This document shows positions 8,393 through 17,029 of a DNA stretch of 58,756 nucleotides, piece after piece. The notes beneath the pieces were generated by a model. That model searched no databases and was not told the DNA's origin. It was given only the letters and a program-made list of their open reading frames with translations. The DNA comes from an uncultured Ruminococcus sp. (GTDB lineage: Bacteria > Bacillota > Clostridia > Oscillospirales > Acutalibacteraceae). Location of the stretch: contig CADBYC010000009.1 of assembly GCA_902798755.1 (NCBI GenBank), positions 1 to 58,756 of the forward strand. Reading direction: 5' to 3'. Every line of letters begins with the position of its first letter. Position 1 is the stretch's first letter. The position numbers and the translations under genes are program-made.

Positions 8393-8425
8393 AAAAAGCG
8401 AGGAGTTAACGTTCCTCGCTTTTTC
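8393..8425 (+). terminator. strong terminator after HTH-peptide operon
   Basis: A 12-base perfect stem (AAAAAGCGAGGA / TCCTCGCTTTTT) with an 8-base loop and a T tail. Bases 8426-8663 hold nothing I can support. Confidence 0.85.
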
Positions 8426-8663
8426 TTTGATACCGCCATATTCTTTCTATCAGATTTCTATTTATTGCTTTCAAATATCGGTTACCGAATAAAGCACCTA
8501 AGCCGCAGAATAGCCGCATAGAGAAAAAGTTGGTTTTAACTGCTGAAAAGAAGAAAACGTTCTTGGATGGGGTCAAATGAGGTGATCTACTCGCTGAATC
8601 TGCCTTCACCATCCAAAACCTGTAGAATCGTTCGGGATAATCAACAGAGTTTTCATTTTTATC

Positions 8664-8692
8664 TTGACATTTTTCCCATTCGATGATATACT
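8664..8692 (+). promoter_or_regulatory. promoter of the tRNA-Trp locus
   Basis: Consensus TTGACA, a 17-base spacer and TATACT, about 63 bases before the tRNA sequence. Confidence 0.8.
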
Positions 8693-8755
8693 AATTCTCG
8701 CACGAAAGAAAGTGCCGCACGTTTATGCGACACCCACTCGTACAACTCAATATTT

Positions 8756-8822
8756 AGGGGTATAGCTCAGTTGGTAGAGCAGCGGTCTCCAAACGAGGGT
8801 TCAAGTCCTTCTGCCCCTGCCA
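8756..8822 (+). tRNA. tRNA-Trp(CCA), shortened, probably broken
   Basis: The acceptor arms AGGGGTA and TGCCCCT pair, followed by G and an encoded CCA. The D arm (GCTCAGTTGGTAGAGC) and T arm (GAGGG TTCAAGT CCTTC) are normal. The anticodon loop CTCCAAA gives CCA, hence Trp. The 5' anticodon stem GCGGT is present, but the matching ACCGC and the variable loop are missing: the sequence passes directly from the loop into the T arm. The gene is 67 bases long including CCA, about 9 shorter than usual, so it cannot form a standard cloverleaf. It is a pseudogene, a real deletion or an assembly error. Confidence 0.8.
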
Positions 8823-9017
8823 CAAACAGGTAGCAGTAACAAATTCGTTACTGCTGCTTTTTCTATATCTGAAAAGTCCGTTTCAGTACCTATAAATCCT
8901 CTAACTATGCGATATACCAATCGAAACATTAGTGATTCATTATTCTAAATCGGAACTATAATCAATGATCAATACGATATAATCAAAGCAGAAATAATGC
9001 TCAGAGGAGGTACCGCG

Positions 9018-9320
9018 ATGGATAAAAAAGAAATCATTGAGAAAGTCATCAGCGAGACAGGATTGAAAGAAAAGATCGATGAAACATTCAAAGAGCTTGA
9101 AGAGCAGGCTAAAGCGAAACTCATCGAAGAACTGGAATCCGTGATACGCAAAAAGCTCGAAGCAGCATACATAAAGAAAGCCGAAGAGCTGAAGATGAAA
9201 GCGAAGAAGCGTATGCGTAAAGCTGCCGCTGTTGTCGGCGTCGGTTGTTTTTGTTCCGCGGCGCTGCTCGCGAGCTTGATCCACTATATCACGTCGTCAA
9301 GAAAGAGTTTCTTCCATTGA
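9018..9320 (+). CDS. small coiled-coil protein with C-terminal membrane segment
   Basis: 100 residues. Residues 1-70 are almost all Glu/Lys/Ala/Leu helix with heptad character, typical of a coiled coil. Residues about 72-92 are hydrophobic and could cross the membrane, followed by a short basic tail. The start at 9018 follows AGAGGAGG; an upstream in-frame ATG at 8997 lacks a site. It is a single gene closed by a terminator. The function is unknown; a tail-anchored scaffold or membrane-proximal protein fits the shape. Confidence 0.65.
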   Translation: MDKKEIIEKVISETGLKEKIDETFKELEEQAKAKLIEELESVIRKKLEAAYIKKAEELKMKAKKRMRKAAAVVGVGCFCSAALLASLIHYITSSRKSFFH

Positions 9321-9321
9321 C

Positions 9322-9349
9322 AAAAGCCATCCGCTCGGATGGCTTTTTT
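9322..9349 (+). terminator. terminator
   Basis: AAAGCCATCC pairs with GGATGGCTTT around a 4-base loop, followed by a T run, just after the small coiled-coil gene. Confidence 0.85.
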
Positions 9350-9371
9350 AGTGCTGTTATTTTCTGATCAA

Positions 9372-10298
9372 TCAGTTATTATTTTTCTCAATAAACCCTT
9401 CAACGATCCCGATGTATCTCTCTTCATCTTCAAAGTAGCTCATGCCATGGTCCGCATGGGGGAAGGTGTGCATTTCGATCATCGAGGGATTCGCCTTCTG
9501 CACCTCTTTGCTCATGCTCATTGGTACAAAGTCGTCCGCCTCACCGTGGAGAATGACGATCGGTATCTTCGAACGTTTTACTTCATCAGCGGCAGTGGTA
9601 GCGTTGACTCTCAGCCTGCCGTATACAAGCCCGGCAAGCCAGATGATCGGCCATAGCAGATCGGGATTCAGCTTGATCTTGCGGCAAACATGCTTGATGA
9701 TATCCTTCGGAGAGTTGAACGGACAGTCCGCGACGATTCCCTTGACGTTTCGCGGCAGCCTCTGTCCCGACGCCATCAGTACCGTACCGCCGCCCATGGA
9801 GATACCGAACAGGAAAATGCTCTTGTCTTTTCCGAATCGCTTGTTAGCGAATTTGACCCATGAAATAACGTCGAACCGTTCCTTGATACCGAAGCAGATC
9901 GTGTGCCCCTGAGAGCGCCAGTGCGCGCGTTCGTCAACGATCAGCACATTGTAGCCTTCATGGATCAGGTGCAGCCCGATACCCGCAAAGTCACGCACCG
10001 CCGATCCGCGATAACCGTGAAAGCAGATGCACAGTGGTTTATCGTCGTCACCCTCAAAGTATCTTGCGCTCAGCTTTAGCCCGTCATAGGAGCGAATGGT
10101 ATAAAACTTACACGGAGTCGTATTCACCTCGTTGATCCTCTCGCTGACCCTCTTACCGTAGGCAAGCCGTTCGATGGCGGGAGGATTCTTCGTTTCGGAC
10201 ATATCTTTCTTCGGTGAGTAAAACACCTTATAATAGGAAGCGTATAATCCCGCTAAAATCAGCAGTATCACCGCGGTGACGATCAGGAAAGCAACCAT
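9372..10298 (-). CDS. membrane-anchored alpha/beta hydrolase
   Basis: 308 residues. An N-terminal hydrophobic segment (2-22) anchors the protein. The hydrolase core shows an oxyanion-type 'FHGYRG' (93-98), nucleophile elbow GISMGG (Ser167), acid residue in HGEADD (Asp255 or 256) and His284 in HADHG. It resembles the YqkD/BEM46-like serine hydrolases of Firmicutes; the substrate could be a lipid ester or a small acyl ester. The start at 10298 follows GGAGGTGG. It is transcribed alone, leftward. Two paralogues with the same layout occur at 17.5 and 21.5 kb. Confidence 0.85.
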   Translation of the reverse strand: MVAFLIVTAVILLILAGLYASYYKVFYSPKKDMSETKNPPAIERLAYGKRVSERINEVNTTPCKFYTIRSYDGLKLSARYFEGDDDKPLCICFHGYRGSAVRDFAGIGLHLIHEGYNVLIVDERAHWRSQGHTICFGIKERFDVISWVKFANKRFGKDKSIFLFGISMGGGTVLMASGQRLPRNVKGIVADCPFNSPKDIIKHVCRKIKLNPDLLWPIIWLAGLVYGRLRVNATTAADEVKRSKIPIVILHGEADDFVPMSMSKEVQKANPSMIEMHTFPHADHGMSYFEDEERYIGIVEGFIEKNNN

Positions 10299-10441
10299 TT
10301 TTCCACCTCCGAATCTGATAGTTTGATTGTAGCACATCGCCTTTTGAATTGCAATCAAATTATAATATATATAAATCGAAAAGCCCCTGTAATATTTTTA
10401 TAAAATTTTTTCGAATAAGTAGTGATTTTTTGATTTTGATA

Positions 10442-10450
10442 TGTTATAAT
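10442..10450 (+). promoter_or_regulatory. extended -10 promoter of the STAS gene
   Basis: TGT followed by a perfect TATAAT (10445-10450). No good -35 box lies at the right distance, which suits an extended -10 promoter. Confidence 0.55.
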
Positions 10451-10496
10451 CAAGAGGAACTTGTTTTACAGATTATTAAATAAAGGAGTTTTTGAC

Positions 10497-10793
10497 ATGA
10501 CGATCAATAAAAAAAGAAACGGAAACACTTTGAACGTCTCTATCGAAGGCCGTCTGGATACCGGTACTACTCCCGAAGCGGAAAAGGAGTTAAAGGGCTG
10601 TTTGGACGACATCACCGAGCTGAATCTGGATTTCTCTCATCTTGACTACATTTCTTCCGCCGGCTTGAGACTGTTACTTTCTCTGCAGAAGACCATGAAC
10701 ACCCGCGGATCGATGAAGATCCAGCATCCCAACGATGTTGTCAAGGAGATCTTTGAGGTCACAGGCTTCTCCGATATCCTGACCGTAGAATAA
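10497..10793 (+). CDS. STAS-domain anti-sigma factor antagonist
   Basis: 98 residues, the usual length of a stand-alone STAS protein of the SpoIIAA/RsbV type. The conserved region 'DFSHLDYISSAGLRLLL' (about 45-61) carries the Ser pair 53/54 that is the phosphorylation site in this family. In relatives the unphosphorylated protein releases a sigma factor from an anti-sigma kinase. No RsbW/SpoIIAB kinase or sigma gene adjoins it, so the partner is elsewhere. The start at 10497 follows AAAGGAG. It is a single gene with its own promoter and terminator. Confidence 0.85.
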   Translation: MTINKKRNGNTLNVSIEGRLDTGTTPEAEKELKGCLDDITELNLDFSHLDYISSAGLRLLLSLQKTMNTRGSMKIQHPNDVVKEIFEVTGFSDILTVE

Positions 10794-10846
10794 TTCGGAT
10801 AGGGGAGAGCTATGCTCTCAACTGTATCTTATCCAAACTCAATACT

Positions 10847-10886
10847 AAAACGCGTACAGACGACTGATCTGTACGCGTTTTCTTTT
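10847..10886 (+). terminator. terminator after the STAS gene
   Basis: A 14-base perfect stem (AAAACGCGTACAGA / TCTGTACGCGTTTT) with a T-rich tail. Confidence 0.85.
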
Positions 10887-10931
10887 TGTATGGCTTTTCA
10901 GCGCGGAGTCGCCGCGGTTGAAATCATTTGA

Positions 10932-11780
10932 TCATTTCTTGCTTCCGGCGATCGTGATGATGATGTCGAGCACCTTGAGGTAGAGCCAGATCACGGTGAA
11001 CGCGAGACCGAACGCCGCCTGCCACTCATATTTCTTCGGCAGCTTGTCGTTGACCACGTGTTCGATGGTATCAAAATCGCAGATCAGGAACAGCGCCGCA
11101 ATGATGATGAAGATCACGGAGAAGCCGATAGAGAACACGAGATTACCCCGGATCGCCTGAACGATCGGTCTGGTGAACGGAATGAACGAGCAGATGAGCG
11201 TCAGCAGTGTGACGGCGATCACTGTGACGAACAAGGTCAGCATGATCGCTTTGAATTTCTTTGTCACGCGGATAACGCCCTTGGTATACAGCAGCGCCAT
11301 CACTAATATAATGACCATAGTGATCGCCAGCGCCAGAGCGCCGAGGTATTCCATGCCCGCAAGCACCTTGAAGATCAGGAAGGAGATGAAGTAGCCCTGA
11401 GTGATGCAGTATAATGCGCCTGTTACGGGAGTGGTCGCCTTCGCGAAGAACGCGAGCAGCTGGAAGACGATCGCCGCAATAACGCTGACGCCTAACGCGA
11501 TCGCTTCGGTTATATACATCGTTACCTCAAAGCCCTTGATGTTGACGGTGAATTCTTCACCGGTAGCGAACGTCTTAGCGAGTATCAGCTGTAAAACGAT
11601 GCCCACGATCGTGAACAGCAGGAAGTAGACGGTCTTTGCGGTGATGCCGCCGTAGGTAGCGGCATTTGTTACGTCATACTCATTGACCTTGTTGAGTCTA
11701 CGCATGACAGGGTTGGAAGCCAAGATAGAGTTCCTCTTTTTGGCAGTAGTACCATTTGCGTTGTTAGTGAGTCTGTTCAT
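10932..11780 (-). CDS. Bax inhibitor-1/YccA family membrane protein
   Basis: 282 residues. A polar N-terminus with 'ASNPVMRRL' (typical of the YccA-like subgroup) is followed by about seven membrane helices between residues 55 and 275. The last helices contain 'FDTIEHVV' and 'EWQAAFGLAFTVIWLYLKVL', typical family sequence. BI-1 proteins are membrane pH-sensitive calcium-leak channels or protease regulators; no bacterial role is proven here. The start at 11780 with AGAAGGAT upstream is preferred to an upstream frame start. It is divergent from the lipid operon that starts at 12041. Confidence 0.85.
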   Translation of the reverse strand: MNRLTNNANGTTAKKRNSILASNPVMRRLNKVNEYDVTNAATYGGITAKTVYFLLFTIVGIVLQLILAKTFATGEEFTVNIKGFEVTMYITEAIALGVSVIAAIVFQLLAFFAKATTPVTGALYCITQGYFISFLIFKVLAGMEYLGALALAITMVIILVMALLYTKGVIRVTKKFKAIMLTLFVTVIAVTLLTLICSFIPFTRPIVQAIRGNLVFSIGFSVIFIIIAALFLICDFDTIEHVVNDKLPKKYEWQAAFGLAFTVIWLYLKVLDIIITIAGSKK

Positions 11781-11933
11781 ATGATCCTTCTTTCTGTAAA
11801 GCGTTGGTGTGTGGCTTGCAACTCTATGATAATATATCCCGTCGTTCTTTTCAAGTAAATATTTTGTAATCAAATCCGGTGTATAAGCGGAGGCTGTCAG
11901 CACCTCTGCCAAGAAGAACCATGTCGAATTTCC

Positions 11934-11962
11934 TTGCTTTTTAGGGGCATGTGTGATAAGAT
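11934..11962 (+). promoter_or_regulatory. possible promoter of the lipid operon
   Basis: TTGCTT (11934-11939), a 17-base spacer and TAAGAT preceded by TGA (extended -10). It is the best candidate upstream of the first operon gene. Confidence 0.4.
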
Positions 11963-12040
11963 GATTACCGATAATGTTAAAAAGGAGAGTTTCGGCTTTT
12001 TGCGGTTATCCTGTCGATAATCGGCTGAGCCTGTACGCTT

Positions 12041-13966
12041 ATGGGTGACCTCGGTCTCGGAAAATATAAGACCATCAGAGAATTTGTCGAGTCAAAGCTC
12101 CGTGCGTTTGAAGAGCGCGGACTGACGATGCAAACGCTGTTTTCCCTGATGTTTCAGGAAAAAGAGAATATCATGTATGAGCGCAGCCGCGGTTATCATA
12201 TCGAGACCTTCTCCTACGGCGAAGCGGAGGACAGGATCCTCTCCCGCGCTGTATTGTTAATAGAACGGCTCTCCGATATTGAGCCGGGCTCTGTCGTCGG
12301 ACTGTCGATGGACAACTCCCTTACATGGATCGAGATGTTCTGGGCGATCATTCTGTGCGGCTATAACCCGCTGCTCATCAACCTGCGCCTGTCACAGGAG
12401 ATGGTCGAGGGCGCTTTGCGCGATTGCCACGCGAAAGCCGTCGTATCCGATCAGCGCGCCTATTCCGTCAAGACCGTCATGAGCGGCGACGTCGGGTTAT
12501 CCGATCAGCGCATAAAGCCCGATACCTTCGGCGAAGAGATCCTTGTCATGACGTCGGGCACTTCCCGTCATGTCAAGATTTGTGCCTACTCAGCCGAAGA
12601 ACTGTATCATCAGATCAAGGGCAGTTACGGCATTATCCGAGAGTGTGACTTGATCAAGCGCCATTATGAAGACCGCTTGAAGCTTTTGACCTTCCTGCCG
12701 TTTTACCACACCTTCGGTCTGGTAGCGGTCTACATTTGGTTCTCGTTCTTTTCCCGCACCTTTGTAGAGCTGAAGGACATGCAGCCTGATACCATCACGG
12801 GCACGGTGCGCCGCCATAAGGTGACTCACATCTTTGCCGTTCCGCTGTTCTGGGAAAAGGTATACGAACAGGCGAAAAAGACCATTCATCTGCGCGGTGA
12901 GGAAACGAAGCAAAAATTCGAGAAAGCCATGCGCCTGAGAGAGAAGCTCGGCGATTCCTCTGCGGGTAAGCTGTTCTCAAAGCTTGCGTTCAAGGAAGTC
13001 CGCGAGAACCTCTTCGGCGAGAGCATCCGCTTTATGATCACGGGAGGCTCGACCATCTCTAAAGACGCCATGCGCTTTTTCAACTTCATCGGCTACCACC
13101 TTGCCGACGGCTACGGCATGAGCGAGATCGGCATCACTTCCGTGGAGTTATCCGCAAAGCCGAGTATCCTCAACGACTGCTTCATCGGCAAACCGATGGA
13201 CGGCATGGAGTACCGTATCAATGAGCACGGAGAGCTCGAAGTCAAAGGCAAAGCCGTCGCGCGGTACATCATCGAGGACGGAAAGCGCAAGATCATCAAT
13301 CGGGATTTCTTCCAAACCCATGATCTCGCAAAATGTGTTGGCGGTCATTATCAGATACTCGGCAGAAAAGACGATCTGATCATCGGCAGCTCGGGAGAGA
13401 ACCTCAACCCGAACATGATCGAGCCTGAACTGAAGCTCGACGGCGTGAACGAAGTCTGCCTGATCGGAGCGCAAAGCGGCGATCAGGTCACGCCGACATT
13501 GGTGTTCTCCGTCAACCGCTTTATCACCGCGGAAAAGCTCACAGCCATCGACCGCGCGGTCAAAGCAAAGCTCGATGAAATCCACCTGTCCTCTGAGATC
13601 CGCCGGCTGCTCTACGTCAGCGACCCGCTGATCGTCGGCGACGAATTCAAGCTCAACCGCCTGCGCTTAAAACAGCAGTTGGAGGATAACGCCTTTACAG
13701 CTGTCGTACCGTTACGGCTCAGCGACAGTCTGCACGACGAGCTCGCTCAGCGGATCAGAGAATTCTTTTCAGCCGCATTAAATATAAAGACTGAGGAGAT
13801 CGCCGATCAGGCGGATTTCTTCCTTAATCTCGGCGGTTCCTCGCTCGACTACTTCGGCATGATCAGCGCCATCGAAAACGAGTTCTCGGTCAAGATACCT
13901 GTCGAAAAAAGCGCTGAGCTGTCCACCGTAGCGGCGTTCCACCGCTATTTGTCCGAAACGCTCTAA
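12041..13966 (+). CDS. acyl-activating enzyme fused to a carrier domain
   Basis: 641 residues. Residues about 20-545 are an ANL-superfamily adenylation domain: MTSGTS (around 170) in the ATP loop, LPFYHTFG (about 222), DGYGMSEIG (A5-like), GRKDDLIIGSSGENLNPN (about 445) and a terminal Lys region FKLNR. The ATP loop lacks the usual TTGxPK, so activity is not certain. Residues about 565-641 are an acyl-carrier domain with LGGSSLD, whose Ser carries phosphopantetheine. The fusion could activate a fatty acid and load it on itself. No strong ribosome site precedes the ATG, and an in-frame stop lies 5 codons upstream. It heads a seven-gene operon with PlsC-, ACP- and LRAT-type genes. Confidence 0.85.
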   Translation: MGDLGLGKYKTIREFVESKLRAFEERGLTMQTLFSLMFQEKENIMYERSRGYHIETFSYGEAEDRILSRAVLLIERLSDIEPGSVVGLSMDNSLTWIEMFWAIILCGYNPLLINLRLSQEMVEGALRDCHAKAVVSDQRAYSVKTVMSGDVGLSDQRIKPDTFGEEILVMTSGTSRHVKICAYSAEELYHQIKGSYGIIRECDLIKRHYEDRLKLLTFLPFYHTFGLVAVYIWFSFFSRTFVELKDMQPDTITGTVRRHKVTHIFAVPLFWEKVYEQAKKTIHLRGEETKQKFEKAMRLREKLGDSSAGKLFSKLAFKEVRENLFGESIRFMITGGSTISKDAMRFFNFIGYHLADGYGMSEIGITSVELSAKPSILNDCFIGKPMDGMEYRINEHGELEVKGKAVARYIIEDGKRKIINRDFFQTHDLAKCVGGHYQILGRKDDLIIGSSGENLNPNMIEPELKLDGVNEVCLIGAQSGDQVTPTLVFSVNRFITAEKLTAIDRAVKAKLDEIHLSSEIRRLLYVSDPLIVGDEFKLNRLRLKQQLEDNAFTAVVPLRLSDSLHDELAQRIREFFSAALNIKTEEIADQADFFLNLGGSSLDYFGMISAIENEFSVKIPVEKSAELSTVAAFHRYLSETL

Positions 13967-13981
13967 AGCGATCACTATATT

Positions 13982-14626
13982 ATGTTACATACGTTATTCA
14001 ATTGGTTTGTGAAAGTGACAGGCTGGCCTGTCCAGTACTTCTGTTTTCATACAAAGATATATTATGAAGATAAGTCCGTCCGGTCGCGCCGTATCCGCGG
14101 CAAGGCGATCCTGATCTCGAACCACCTGTCCGTCTACGATTATCCTGTCGCGATGTTCACGTTCCCGACGCGTACCCTGCGTTTCCAGATGTCGGAGCTT
14201 GTCATGAAAAAGCCCGTTCTCGGTACTTTCCTGAGAATGCTCGGCGGCATTTATGTCAACCGCGATTCGCATGATTTTTCTTTTATGGCAAAATGCGAGA
14301 AGATACTCGCTAAAGGCGGCGTCATCGGTATCTGCCCCGAGGGGAGATTACCGATGAAAGGGGAGACCCCTCCGCTCGCGTTCAAGACAGGAGCCGCATA
14401 TCTCGCGCTCACGACGGATACCCCGATCATCCCGATGGTCACCGACGGCAACTACTTTCGGTTTAGACAGCGTGCCCATGTCATCATCGGTACGCCGATC
14501 AACCCCTCCGATGTCGCCGATCCCGCGTTGAGCGACAAGGAGAATATCGAGAAGCTGACGCGCGTCATGCGTGAGAAAATCATATCATTAGGAAAAATGC
14601 TGAATGAAAGAACAAAAGAAAGCTAA
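13982..14626 (+). CDS. PlsC-type acyltransferase 1
   Basis: 214 residues, the size of 1-acyl-glycerol-3-phosphate acyltransferases. NHLSVYD (about residues 47-53) is the catalytic H-x4-D box, and PEGRLP (about 119) is the substrate-binding EG-R motif. 'TPIIPMV' near residue 150 is another family block. It would transfer an acyl group from ACP or CoA to a hydroxyl of a phospholipid precursor. It is 15 bases after the acyl-activating gene and overlaps the next acyltransferase by 23 bases, so translation is coupled. The natural acceptor is unknown. Confidence 0.85.
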   Translation: MLHTLFNWFVKVTGWPVQYFCFHTKIYYEDKSVRSRRIRGKAILISNHLSVYDYPVAMFTFPTRTLRFQMSELVMKKPVLGTFLRMLGGIYVNRDSHDFSFMAKCEKILAKGGVIGICPEGRLPMKGETPPLAFKTGAAYLALTTDTPIIPMVTDGNYFRFRQRAHVIIGTPINPSDVADPALSDKENIEKLTRVMREKIISLGKMLNERTKES

Positions 14627-15254
14627 GCTGTTTTCTCTGAAATACTGGTTTGTCGATTTCGTCAGGGTCACGGGCGCGATTCCCACCTATTTGTGGTATC
14701 GCCCGAAGATCGTCTACGAAAGCAAATCCGCGAAGAAGAAGATCCGCGGCGGCGCACTCTTGATGTGCAATCACAATTGCTTTTATGACCCGATCTATCT
14801 GATGATCGCGGTCTGGTACCGTCGTCATCATTTCATCATCAATAAGCAGTTTTTAGAAACAAAGGCAAGATGGTTTTTAGAGCACGTTCTGTGCATCCCC
14901 ATCGATATCGAGAATACAGGTTTTCAGACCATGAAAACGATCAACGACCACCTGACAAGCGGCGAGATCGTGTCGATCTTCCCGGAAGGCCATATCAACG
15001 ACGGTTCCGGCGAGATGCGACAGTTCAAGAGCGGTATGGTGCTGATGGCGATGCGCGCCAAGGTGCCGATCGTCCCCGTCTATATCCGCGCGCATGAACC
15101 GCGCTTTAGCCGCTTGAAGATCGTCATCGGCGAGGCGGTGGATATCAACAAGCTGTTTGACTCCCGCCCCTCGATGTCCGATATCGAGAAAGTGACGGAA
15201 CAGCTCTTTGAAAAAGAAAGCCAGCTCAAAGAGATCGCCTTTCAACTGAAATAA
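14604..15254 (+). CDS. PlsC-type acyltransferase 2
   Basis: 216 residues. NHNCFYD (H-x4-D) and FPEGHIND mark the same family as its upstream neighbour, but identity between the two is low, so they are probably not a recent duplication and may use different acceptors or positions. 'KVPIVPVYI' is the conserved downstream block. The start lies inside the end of the preceding gene, and the following AMP-binding gene is 12 bases downstream. Two acyltransferases side by side with two acyl-activating enzymes suggest stepwise acylation of one product. Confidence 0.85.
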   Translation: MKEQKKAKLFSLKYWFVDFVRVTGAIPTYLWYRPKIVYESKSAKKKIRGGALLMCNHNCFYDPIYLMIAVWYRRHHFIINKQFLETKARWFLEHVLCIPIDIENTGFQTMKTINDHLTSGEIVSIFPEGHINDGSGEMRQFKSGMVLMAMRAKVPIVPVYIRAHEPRFSRLKIVIGEAVDINKLFDSRPSMSDIEKVTEQLFEKESQLKEIAFQLK

Positions 15255-15266
15255 TAGGAGGATATC

Positions 15267-16781
15267 ATGATCAATCCCGACAGAGAAAGATTCAGAAAAT
15301 ATACCGACTCTGCAGAGTTCGAACGCCTTGTCGACATGGACAGCGTGTCCGAAATGTGGCAGCGATCCGTGTGCGATTACCCCGACGTGATCGCCATTGA
15401 GGATAACGGCAATCAGTATACCTATGCGCAGATCGACGCGGATGTCAGCCGCTTTCGTTCGCTGATAAAGCGCGAGGACAAAACACACCGCGTCGGTATC
15501 TATTGCCCCAATTCCTATGACTTTGTCCGCGCGTATCTCGCCGTGACGACCCTCGGCTATACCGCTGTGATCCTGCCGCCCCAGCTCGACGGCGTGACCG
15601 TGTTCGGCTGTGTGATGAAGTTCGGTATCGACATGCTGATCTATCATCCTGCTTTGAAAGAGAACACCGCCTTCTTATCGGAGAAGCGCCCCGACGTCAC
15701 GCTGATCAAGAGCGATTCACAGGGCGAAACAGATACCGAAATGGTGTTCCCCTCGGGGGATACTCCCTGTGTGATCATGTTCACAGGCGGCACGACAGGT
15801 AAGAGCAAAGGAGCGTTACTTTCCAACTCCGCCGTCATGCAGGGCACTGTCAACGGCTGTTACGGCGTATGGAACGTGTTCTCTCAGCGCTATCTGCTCA
15901 TACTCCCGCTGTCGCACGTGTTCGGCTTGATCCGCAACCTGATGACGGCGCTGTATACAGGCTCGACCCTGTACATCTGCCGCAACAATAAAGATATGTT
16001 CCGCGATATCGCGATGTTCCGTCCGACGATCCTGGTTCTCGTGCCCGCGCTCGCGGAAATGGCGCTGAACCTCTCGAAGAAGTTCGGCAGGAATATGCTC
16101 GGCGACTCGTTGAAAACCATCATCTGCGGAGCCGCCGCCGTACCGCCTTATCTGATCCGTGAGTATAAAAGCGTATTCGGCATCGACATTTTCCCCGGCT
16201 ACGGTTTGACCGAGAGCGCGAACCTTGTCACAGGCAATCCCGAGAATCTGAGCAAGCCCGAATCCGTCGGACTCCTCTATCCGAACCAGCAGGTCAAGGT
16301 CGTCGACGGAGAACTCCGACTCAAGGGCGCGAATATGATGCTCGGCTATGTCGGCGAAGAGGAAGACGGCGTCTATGACGAAGAAGGCTACTTCTGCACA
16401 GGCGATCTCGTTCGTTTTGACGATGACGGCTTCTTGTACATCACAGGCAGGATCAAGGAGATCATCGTCCTCCCGACAGGCGAGAATATTTCTCCCGCTG
16501 AGTTAGAGGTCAGATTCCTTGAACTGAACCTGATCCAAGACGCGCAGGTGTATGAGGATATATCCGACGACGGCAGTCATTTCTTAGCGCTCGAGGTCGT
16601 GCCCCGCGCGCCTGAGATCGCAAAGCTCGGTGATGCCGATCCCGTTCAGACGATTACTGACGAGCTTGAGAAGATCAACAGTACCCTGCCCACCTACCAG
16701 CGTGTGTCCCGCATCATCGTCCGTGATTCGGACTTTGAGCGCACGCCCAGTATGAAGATCAAGAGGTATCACAAATGCTGA
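15267..16781 (+). CDS. AMP-binding acyl-CoA/acyl-ACP synthetase
   Basis: 504 residues with the full ANL signature: MFTGGTTGKSKG (about residues 172-183, ATP loop), LPLSHVFG (about 214), GYGLTES (A5), YFCTGDLVRF (A7), TGRIKEIIV (A8) and a terminal Lys region in MKIKR. The ATP loop is canonical, unlike the first enzyme of the operon. It probably activates a fatty acid and passes it to the ACP encoded next. The start follows AGGAGGATATC. The stop overlaps the start of the ACP gene by several bases. Confidence 0.9.
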   Translation: MINPDRERFRKYTDSAEFERLVDMDSVSEMWQRSVCDYPDVIAIEDNGNQYTYAQIDADVSRFRSLIKREDKTHRVGIYCPNSYDFVRAYLAVTTLGYTAVILPPQLDGVTVFGCVMKFGIDMLIYHPALKENTAFLSEKRPDVTLIKSDSQGETDTEMVFPSGDTPCVIMFTGGTTGKSKGALLSNSAVMQGTVNGCYGVWNVFSQRYLLILPLSHVFGLIRNLMTALYTGSTLYICRNNKDMFRDIAMFRPTILVLVPALAEMALNLSKKFGRNMLGDSLKTIICGAAAVPPYLIREYKSVFGIDIFPGYGLTESANLVTGNPENLSKPESVGLLYPNQQVKVVDGELRLKGANMMLGYVGEEEDGVYDEEGYFCTGDLVRFDDDGFLYITGRIKEIIVLPTGENISPAELEVRFLELNLIQDAQVYEDISDDGSHFLALEVVPRAPEIAKLGDADPVQTITDELEKINSTLPTYQRVSRIIVRDSDFERTPSMKIKRYHKC

Positions 16782-17029
16782 CAAGACCTGAGATATTCGA
16801 ACAACTCAAAGATATACTCATTTTTGCGGACGACAAAAACCGCGATGTCATCGAGCATTGCGACGAGAGCACCAAGCTCGTTGCTGACCTTGGTTTCACT
16901 TCCGTTTCCGTATTATATATGGTCATCGCCATTGAGGAGAGCTTCGGTATCGTTTTCGGCGACGTTTCGATGAACGACTTTCCCACCGTCGGCGACGTCG
17001 TCAGCTATATCGAGGCGCGGCTTCAATGA
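16775..17029 (+). CDS. acyl carrier protein
   Basis: 84 residues, acidic and helical, with DLGFTSVS around residues 33-40; Ser in this motif is the phosphopantetheine site (the usual form is D-S-L, here F-T-S). It is not the fatty-acid-synthase ACP by context, since it lies between a synthetase and an LRAT-like gene, so it is likely a dedicated carrier. The start overlaps the preceding stop (ATGCTGA) and the stop overlaps the next start (ATGA), both signs of tight coupling. Confidence 0.85.
   Translation: MLTRPEIFEQLKDILIFADDKNRDVIEHCDESTKLVADLGFTSVSVLYMVIAIEESFGIVFGDVSMNDFPTVGDVVSYIEARLQ

Noticed and set aside
8406-8612. Leftward frame after the peptide terminator
   Set aside because: Starts or ends within the terminator, has no ribosome site and no sensible composition.
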